Origin: Oscillospiraceae bacterium
GTDB lineage: Bacteria; Bacillota; Clostridia; Oscillospirales; UBA929
Direction of reading: 5' to 3'
Length of the DNA stretch: 11,458 nucleotides
NCBI GenBank assembly: GCA_031271525.1
Contig: JAISVO010000183.1
Span: 1-11,458 of the forward strand
Part shown: in pieces, positions 7,600-11,458 of the stretch
Layout: the number at the start of each line of letters is the position of its first letter
Numbering within the stretch: position 1 is the first letter of the stretch
Notes under the pieces: generated by a model
The model's input: the letters and a program-made list of their open reading frames with translations, nothing else
Database searches by the model: none
Told to the model about the DNA's origin: nothing
Made by a program: the position numbers and the translations under genes

Positions 7600-7665
7600 A
7601 TGAATGTTTTCCAACGCAAGGATAAAGCGGCGGATATGGAAAAGACTAACCTCAAAACCATCTGA
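7600..7665 (+). CDS. Possible 21-residue leader peptide upstream of the SLH gene
   Basis: An ATG at 7600 opens 21 codons ending at TGA 7663-7665, directly before the GGAGG (7666-7670) of the SLH gene and in the same frame as it. The product starts MNVFQRKDK and ends TNLKTI. A nested start at ATG 7636 would give 9 residues. The ATG at 7600 lacks a ribosome site; the nested one has AAGGA (7618-7622) at a long 13-base spacing. Translation through it would unfold the hairpin at 7636-7682. It may be chance; the case rests on its position relative to the hairpin. Confidence 0.25.
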   Translation: MNVFQRKDKAADMEKTNLKTI

Positions 7666-7682
7666 GGAGGTTTCTTTTCCAT
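7636..7682 (+). promoter_or_regulatory. Long hairpin sequestering the SLH gene ribosome site and start codon
   Basis: ATGGAAAAGA (7636-7645) pairs perfectly with TCTTTTCCAT (7673-7682), and after a 2-base bulge AACCTC (7648-7653) pairs with GAGGTT (7667-7672); the loop is 7654-7666. That is 16 base pairs with a single bulge. The 3' arm contains most of the GGAGG ribosome site (7666-7670) and the AT of the ATG at 7681. Upstream TTTTCCA (7607-7613) can instead pair with TGGAAAA (7637-7643), so an alternative fold exists. There is no U-tract, which argues for translational control, not termination. The ligand or trigger is unknown. Confidence 0.7.
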
Positions 7683-8904
7683 GAGTATACAACGCAGCGC
7701 CTTACGGTTGACCGCGTGGATATTGGCGGCCATCCTGATGACCGCGCCCGCGTGGGCGGTTTTGGAGAAAACCGGCGGTACCGACGTCTGGTTCTCAACC
7801 GCAGACTTCGAAACTCTTTACCCCGACACCCCGTTGTCGGGCATCGTGATCACCTCTCTCCCCGAGACGGGAACCCTCGTATACGGCGGGCGGAACCTGA
7901 TGGCAGGCGAGGCAGTCCCCGCCCCGACTCTCGGCGCGCTGAGCTATCATCCCGCGCCGGGTGGCGGACGGACTGTCAGTTTCGGCTACCTGCCGGTCTT
8001 TGAAGACGGATCGGTGGGCGAGGCATCTGCCGCGACCCTGACGATCCAGTCGGTGGACAACAAACCGCCGTCCGCACGGGACATCGAGGTCAAGACGTAC
8101 AAAAATGTCCCGGTTACGGCTTCCTTCCAAGCGGAGGACCCCGAGGGCGACGCGCTGACCTTCCGCGTTACCGCGAAGCCGCGCCGAGGTGAGGTGGAGG
8201 TGGGTGCCGACGGGCGGTTCGTCTACACCCCCTTCCGGAACAAGACGGGTTCGGACACCGTCACCTATGTCGCGGTGGACGCTTACGGCAACGTGAGCCC
8301 CGAGGCGAATATTTACTTCCAAATTGAGAAACCGCCCTCTAAGAAGACCTATGCCGATATGACGGATCATCCCGCCCAGTATGCGGCCCTGCGGCTGATC
8401 GGTGAAGGGGTTTTTACCGGGCAGCAGATGGGCGGAGATTACTACTTCCGTCCGGAGGAAATCGTCAGCCGCGCCGAGATGGTGGCGATGGTCGTACGCG
8501 CCCTTGGATTGAAGACCAACCCTGTCACCACAACGGGATTCTATGACGATAGCGACATCCCGGTCTGGTTCAAGCCTTACGCCCAAACGGCGCTGAAAGC
8601 GGGGATTATCGCGGGCGGACGCCTGCCGGACGGTCGGGTAGTGATGAACGCCAGCGAGCCGGTGACACTAAACCAAGCGGCAACCGTCATCAACAACGCG
8701 CTTCGCCCGGTTGACGTGCCCCTCCCGGACGACGCCGTGTCGGTCTGGTCCCAACAGGCGCTCGCGAACCTCGACCTGCCGGCTTCGGGCGGCGATCAAC
8801 CTCTGACCCGGGGTGAGGTCGCGGTCTTGGTCGTCCGCGCGATCGACGCCTATGCGGCGCAGAAACCCAAAAGCGGTCTGCTCAGCTGGGTATTCGGCTG
8901 GTAG
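7681..8904 (+). CDS. Exported Ig-like and S-layer-homology (SLH) domain protein
   Basis: A 407-residue surface protein. A signal peptide spans about 1-26 (cleavage after AWA). Residues 28-125 hold a beta-rich repeat unit and residues 128-217 a clear cadherin-like bacterial Ig domain (NKPPSARDIEV, AEDPEGDALTFRV, GRFVYTP, DTVTYVAVDAYG). The C-terminal half is SLH: repeat 1 near 224-277 (YADMTDHPAQYAALRLI, then FRPEEIVSRAEM), repeat 2 near 287-341 (FYDDSDIPVWFKPYAQTAL, then VTLNQAATVI), and a shortened third near 356-391 (PLTRGEVAVLVVRAI). SLH modules bind secondary wall polymers, so the protein is probably held on the cell surface; its N-terminal part may mediate adhesion or structure. GGAGG lies 10 bases before ATG 7681 but is folded into a hairpin. 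No enzymatic motif is visible. The domain assignment is secure, the partner unknown. Confidence 0.92.
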   Translation: MSIQRSALRLTAWILAAILMTAPAWAVLEKTGGTDVWFSTADFETLYPDTPLSGIVITSLPETGTLVYGGRNLMAGEAVPAPTLGALSYHPAPGGGRTVSFGYLPVFEDGSVGEASAATLTIQSVDNKPPSARDIEVKTYKNVPVTASFQAEDPEGDALTFRVTAKPRRGEVEVGADGRFVYTPFRNKTGSDTVTYVAVDAYGNVSPEANIYFQIEKPPSKKTYADMTDHPAQYAALRLIGEGVFTGQQMGGDYYFRPEEIVSRAEMVAMVVRALGLKTNPVTTTGFYDDSDIPVWFKPYAQTALKAGIIAGGRLPDGRVVMNASEPVTLNQAATVINNALRPVDVPLPDDAVSVWSQQALANLDLPASGGDQPLTRGEVAVLVVRAIDAYAAQKPKSGLLSWVFGW

Positions 8905-8921
8905 TTCCTTTGCCAGCGGCG

Positions 8922-8946
8922 GTCGGGCGCACAGTGTGCGCCCGAC
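8922..8946 (+). terminator. 25-base perfect palindrome, probable terminator of the SLH gene
   Basis: GTCGGGCGCACA and TGTGCGCCCGAC flank a single central G, giving an 11-bp GC-rich stem with a 3-base loop, 18 bases after the SLH stop codon. It is followed by TACATATTT, not a full U-tract, so termination may be weak. It ends 11 bases before the -35 of the next gene, so an operator role is an alternative. Confidence 0.55.
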
Positions 8947-8957
8947 TACATATTTGG

Positions 8958-8986
8958 TTGAATTTATGATACAATTGTGCTACAAT
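8958..8986 (+). promoter_or_regulatory. Sigma-A promoter for the PstS-like gene
   Basis: TTGAAT (8958-8963), a 17-base spacer and TACAAT (8981-8986) preceded by TGC (extended -10). The expected start near 8993 leaves only about 13 bases of leader, with GGAGG (8995-8999) almost at the 5' end and 6 bases before ATG 9006. A second TACAAT at 8970-8975 lacks a -35. Confidence 0.7.
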
Positions 8987-9005
8987 AGATCTGTGGAGGT
9001 GCGTC

Positions 9006-10334
9006 ATGGATTTATTGCTCATCGCTGTCTCTTTTTCCGCAATCCCCATCCTGTCGGCGTTTATCATCCGGAACCGGGCGATCAAGGTGCTGCTCTGCGG
9101 CATCGCGCTCCTCGGGTTCTTTGTGACCGGGGTGCTTGTCGGCGGTTTCTTCCTGCCTGACCTGATCGGTTACCACGGAATCTGGCTGCCGTTTGCGGTT
9201 CTCGGGCTTATCTATATTCTCTGTGTGATGTATGTCTTCCGGAAACCTTCCGAACCAAAGATACGCAAAATCGCGACGCTCTCCGCCGCCGGGGTAATCC
9301 TCGTCCTCGCAGCGGTGTTTGTCGCGCCGTCTGTTTACCACGCGCTTATTCCCCGGGTGGATGAGGAGATGAACCTATACGATTACGAGCCGTTCGGCCA
9401 TTACCGGTATAAGGACGATGTTCTGACCCACTTCGATTCCTCCGTCGCGAAACTCACCGAAGAATCAACGCTGAAGCTAACCGGCGAACTGCCCCGGCTG
9501 GACGGCGCGACCGCGCTGTATCCCCTCTATTCGGCGTTCACACGGGCAGCGTACCCTCCGCCGGAACCCACTGTGGGGTTGCCGGAATACAGTTCCGGCG
9601 GCGACTTCCGGGATGAAAACGCGGAGTACCGCCCCATCGTCGGCTGCTCGGCGACGCCCGCCGCGTTCAGTAACCTGACAGACGGTTATGCCGACATCGT
9701 CTTTTTGATGGGGGTCTCCGACGAGCAGCGGAGAGCCGCTTCTGACAAGGGGCTGGAGCTTACCCTGACGCCGATCGGGTACGACGCTTTCATCTTCTTT
9801 GTAAACAACCGGAACAATGCCGAAAACCTGTCCACCGAGGAGGTCCGCGGTATCTATTCGGGACAGTACACCGACTGGGGCGAGGTCGGCGGCGGAAGAG
9901 GCGAAATCGCGGCGTATCAGCGTCCGGACGGCTCGGGAAGCCAGACCAAGCTGCAAGAGATCATGGGGGATACGCCCCTGCGGCCCGCGCCGACGGAGGA
10001 ACGGTTCAACACGATGATGGGGATGGTCCGCTGGGTGGCGGACTATAAAAACTATCGGAACGCGCTAGGTTACTCGTTTTTATACTATGTCCGGGATATG
10101 CTCGGCGAGGAGGAGGTGAAGCTCCTGTCAATCGACGGCGTCCCGCCGACGCCGGAGACCATCGTAAACGGCGCTTACCCCTTCGCGAATGAGTTTTACG
10201 CGGTAACCGCGAAGCGAGACAGCGAATACCTCAACCCCGAACGGACGGAGAACATCGACGCGCTGCTTTCTTGGATACAGTCGCCGCAGGGGCAAAGTCT
10301 GGTCGGAGCGACGGGGTATTATCCGCTTGGGTGA
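9006..10334 (+). CDS. Membrane-anchored PstS-like substrate-binding protein
   Basis: A 442-residue protein with four predicted N-terminal membrane segments (about 4-22, 27-50, 58-78, 87-110) followed by an extracytoplasmic phosphate-binding-protein-like domain. Diagnostic stretches are LPRLDGATALYPLYSAF (162-178), GCSATPAAF followed by YADIVFLM (228-235), PIGYDAFIFFVNN (256-268), YSGQYTDWGEVGG, and YQRPDGSGSQTKLQEIM (304-320), the last resembling the phosphate-contacting DGSG loop of PstS. Instead of a cleavable or lipoprotein signal, the domain is tethered by a four-helix membrane unit of unknown function. No pstC, pstA, pstB or phoU gene is in the window, so it may act as a sensor or as an orphan binding protein. 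It has its own promoter. PstS superfamily membership is firm; phosphate as ligand is plausible but unproven. Confidence 0.88.
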   Translation: MDLLLIAVSFSAIPILSAFIIRNRAIKVLLCGIALLGFFVTGVLVGGFFLPDLIGYHGIWLPFAVLGLIYILCVMYVFRKPSEPKIRKIATLSAAGVILVLAAVFVAPSVYHALIPRVDEEMNLYDYEPFGHYRYKDDVLTHFDSSVAKLTEESTLKLTGELPRLDGATALYPLYSAFTRAAYPPPEPTVGLPEYSSGGDFRDENAEYRPIVGCSATPAAFSNLTDGYADIVFLMGVSDEQRRAASDKGLELTLTPIGYDAFIFFVNNRNNAENLSTEEVRGIYSGQYTDWGEVGGGRGEIAAYQRPDGSGSQTKLQEIMGDTPLRPAPTEERFNTMMGMVRWVADYKNYRNALGYSFLYYVRDMLGEEEVKLLSIDGVPPTPETIVNGAYPFANEFYAVTAKRDSEYLNPERTENIDALLSWIQSPQGQSLVGATGYYPLG

Positions 10335-10353
10335 ACACCGCCGGCGTTCACCC
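10329..10353. terminator. Hairpin shared by two convergent genes
   Basis: GGGTGAAC (10329-10336) and GTTCACCC (10346-10353) are exact inverted repeats around a 9-base loop. The TGA of the plus-strand PstS-like gene lies in the left arm and the TGA of the minus-strand reductase lies in the right arm. No strong T-run follows on either strand. A weak bidirectional terminator is the simplest role. Confidence 0.5.
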
Positions 10354-11295
10354 CTCTTCCAAAAACCGGCGCTGCTCCGCGTTCAGAGTGAAGTCCGCCG
10401 CCCGCATCGTCTCGTCGAACTGCGCGTCGCTGGAAAACGCCGTCACACCGATCCCGGGCACATCTCCGCTCAGCACATAGTTGAGGACGACCGCCGAGAC
10501 GGGGACGTTCATCGCTTCCGCAATTGCCTGCGCCCGAAAAGCGCGTTTTTTGTTCTCGGGAAGCCAGCCGTAATACTGCTCCGCATGAGCGCTCATCGGC
10601 TGACCACTAACCGTCTTTGCAAAAAAACCTTTGCCGGTCGCGGTCCACGCCATGACGGGAAATTCTTGCGCCTTATACCATAAGTATTCGGCGGTATCCA
10701 TCACGCAGTGGGTCAGGTCGCCGGTCTGAGCGGCTGTCGTCAGCCCCAGATTCCAAAGCACCTGACTGACCGAAAAGGGAGTCAGTCCGTTAGCCTCCGC
10801 GAAAGCGTTCGCAGAGGCGATTCGACCCGCCGTCCAATTGGACGCGCCCAGCAACCGTACCTTCCCGGTGGCGACAAGGGTATGGAGCACCGGCATAATC
10901 GCTTCCACCGGCGTGTAGATGTCGTCCCGATGGAGGAGGAGGACATCGGTATACTCGCAGCCGAGAGCGCGTAAGCTGGCGTCAACATCGCCCAAGATGT
11001 CCCGTTCGGTCAGCCGGGCGTTGGGCGGTTTTGCCATATCGTGGTGCCCGCACTTGGTGACGATATAAACCTTATCCCGCTTTCCCTTTAGGTACGCGCC
11101 CAGCGCGGCTTCACTCCGTCCACCGCCGTAGAGACGCGCGGTATCGAAGCAGTTGCCGCCCCTGTCGAGGTATCGGTCGAAGCACCGATAGGCGAAGGAC
11201 TGCCGCGCCGGATCGGAAACGCCGTTTTCTCCAATGACGATCTGGCTCATCTCAATGGCGTGCCATTGGTTGGAAATTGTAACTGTTTTGATCAT
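10348..11295 (-). CDS. Aldo/keto reductase
   Basis: A 315-residue cytoplasmic NAD(P)H-dependent oxidoreductase of the aldo/keto reductase superfamily, a normal length for the family. The catalytic tetrad is intact in the numbering from ATG 11295: Asp51 (NCFDTARLYGGG), Tyr56, Lys81 (IVTKCGHH) and His122 (VLLLHRDD). Further family marks are GKVRLLGASNW and, near the C-terminus, PGIGVTAFSS, the cofactor-phosphate-binding region. The start at 11295 is preferred because GGAGG (11305-11309) lies 9 bases upstream; an in-frame GTG at 11331 lies upstream of the likely transcription start. It converges on the PstS-like gene with only 13 bases between stop codons and diverges from the gene at 11400. The substrate (aldehyde, ketone or sugar) is not predictable; it is probably unrelated to the envelope genes. 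Confidence 0.93.
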   Translation of the reverse strand: MIKTVTISNQWHAIEMSQIVIGENGVSDPARQSFAYRCFDRYLDRGGNCFDTARLYGGGRSEAALGAYLKGKRDKVYIVTKCGHHDMAKPPNARLTERDILGDVDASLRALGCEYTDVLLLHRDDIYTPVEAIMPVLHTLVATGKVRLLGASNWTAGRIASANAFAEANGLTPFSVSQVLWNLGLTTAAQTGDLTHCVMDTAEYLWYKAQEFPVMAWTATGKGFFAKTVSGQPMSAHAEQYYGWLPENKKRAFRAQAIAEAMNVPVSAVVLNYVLSGDVPGIGVTAFSSDAQFDETMRAADFTLNAEQRRFLEEG

Positions 11296-11321
11296 GCCGC
11301 TGAACCTCCCCTTCTTGGGAA

Positions 11322-11350
11322 AGTATATCACAATCCGTAACCAACCTCAA
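11322..11350 (-). promoter_or_regulatory. Sigma-A promoter for the aldo/keto reductase gene
   Basis: On the minus strand TTGAGG (11350 to 11345), a 17-base spacer and TATACT (11327 to 11322), with TGA before the hexamer (extended -10). The predicted start near 11315 leaves about 20 bases before ATG 11295 and excludes the upstream GTG at 11331 as start codon. Confidence 0.7.
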
Positions 11351-11361
11351 GGGCAAACGCA

Positions 11362-11367
11362 TATACT
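11362..11367 (+). promoter_or_regulatory. Possible -10 element for the right-edge gene
   Basis: TATACT at 11362-11367 lies about 33 bases before the TTG start at 11400, a sensible distance. No good -35 is present 16-18 bases upstream (best TAACCA), so this could be a weak or activator-dependent promoter. Confidence 0.3.
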
Positions 11368-11399
11368 GGGTATGGTTCACAACTGAGGAGGTGATCAGT

Positions 11400-11458
11400 T
11401 TGGCGTCCATCTCCGGTTCCGTTCTCTACGACGGTCCCCGAACCGCCAATCCGGCGGG
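11400..11458 (+). CDS. Start of a probable SdrD_B-like repeat surface protein (cut off by window edge)
   Basis: Only 19 full codons are visible, opening MASISGSVLYDGPR. The TTG at 11400 is 8 bases after a very strong ribosome site, GAGGAGGTGATC (11385-11396), nearly the full anti-Shine-Dalgarno complement. An in-frame GTG at 11391 overlaps that site and is therefore unlikely. ISGSVLYD resembles the start of SdrD_B/Cna_B-like beta-sandwich repeats (typically ISGxVxxD), and I recall clostridial proteins that begin directly with such a repeat without a signal peptide. The identification is tentative because so little sequence is present. It diverges from the aldo/keto reductase. Confidence 0.55.
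   Translation, partial: MASISGSVLYDGPRTANPA

Noticed and set aside
7515..7635. A known riboswitch (c-di-GMP, c-di-AMP, cobalamin, TPP) upstream of the SLH gene
   Set aside because: The stretch ACGCAAGGATAAAGCGG briefly recalls the c-di-GMP-I core, but the flanking conserved parts and tetraloop/receptor are missing; no other class fits.
7795..8586. 263-codon minus-strand frame opposite the SLH gene
   Set aside because: Antisense shadow of a gene with secure SLH and Ig-like domains; composition is typical of such shadows.
1..11458. CRISPR arrays, tRNA genes, insertion sequences or prophage genes
   Set aside because: No regularly spaced repeats, cloverleaf-like segments, transposase or integrase motifs were seen on either strand.

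Overview
The window reads as chromosomal DNA of a Gram-positive anaerobe, most likely Bacillota, class Clostridia, probably a GC-rich Oscillospirales-type lineage. The reasons are strong GGAGG-type ribosome sites, GTG and TTG starts, clear sigma-A promoters, a heterodimeric ABC exporter of the type common in Clostridia, S-layer-homology (SLH) anchoring, an Amidase_6 protein, and a small P-loop protein that I associate with clostridial genomes. This placement rests on family recognition, not on a search. I see no tRNA, rRNA, CRISPR array, transposase, integrase or phage gene.

Layout. Positions 1-3304 hold two minus-strand ABC exporter half-transporters whose reading frames overlap by 4 bases (ATGA); the second gene runs off the left edge. 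A divergent intergenic region (3305-3539) carries a promoter for each direction. On the plus strand follow a small P-loop protein (3540-3974), a large secreted enzyme joining a GHL10 glycoside-hydrolase-like domain to a zinc N-acetylmuramoyl-L-alanine amidase (4038-6941), a small cysteine amidase (Amidase_6, 7038-7514), an exported Ig-like/SLH protein (7681-8904) and a membrane-anchored PstS-like binding protein (9006-10334). A minus-strand aldo/keto reductase (10348-11295) converges on the latter. At the right edge a plus-strand gene starts with TTG (11400) and looks like the beginning of a surface protein with SdrD_B-like repeats.

How the genes fit together. Positions 4038-8904 look like a cell-envelope block: a peptidoglycan-cleaving fusion, a papain-like amidase and a wall-anchored SLH protein. 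The two-domain hydrolase is suggestive, because an amidase strips stem peptides from glycans and at least one characterised GHL10 enzyme (E. coli DigH) cuts such denuded glycans. The ABC exporter and the aldo/keto reductase have no visible functional link to this block.

The least expected signals are in the non-coding DNA. The leader of the SLH gene holds a long hairpin that buries both its ribosome site and its start codon. It also has alternating complementary segments and a short upstream reading frame that ends at the ribosome site, the layout of a translational switch or attenuator. The Amidase_6 gene also has its ribosome site in an inverted repeat. The convergent genes ending near 10340 share one hairpin whose two arms contain both stop codons. 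I did not find a clear, complete new multi-gene system; the switch-like leader and the hydrolase fusion are the best leads.
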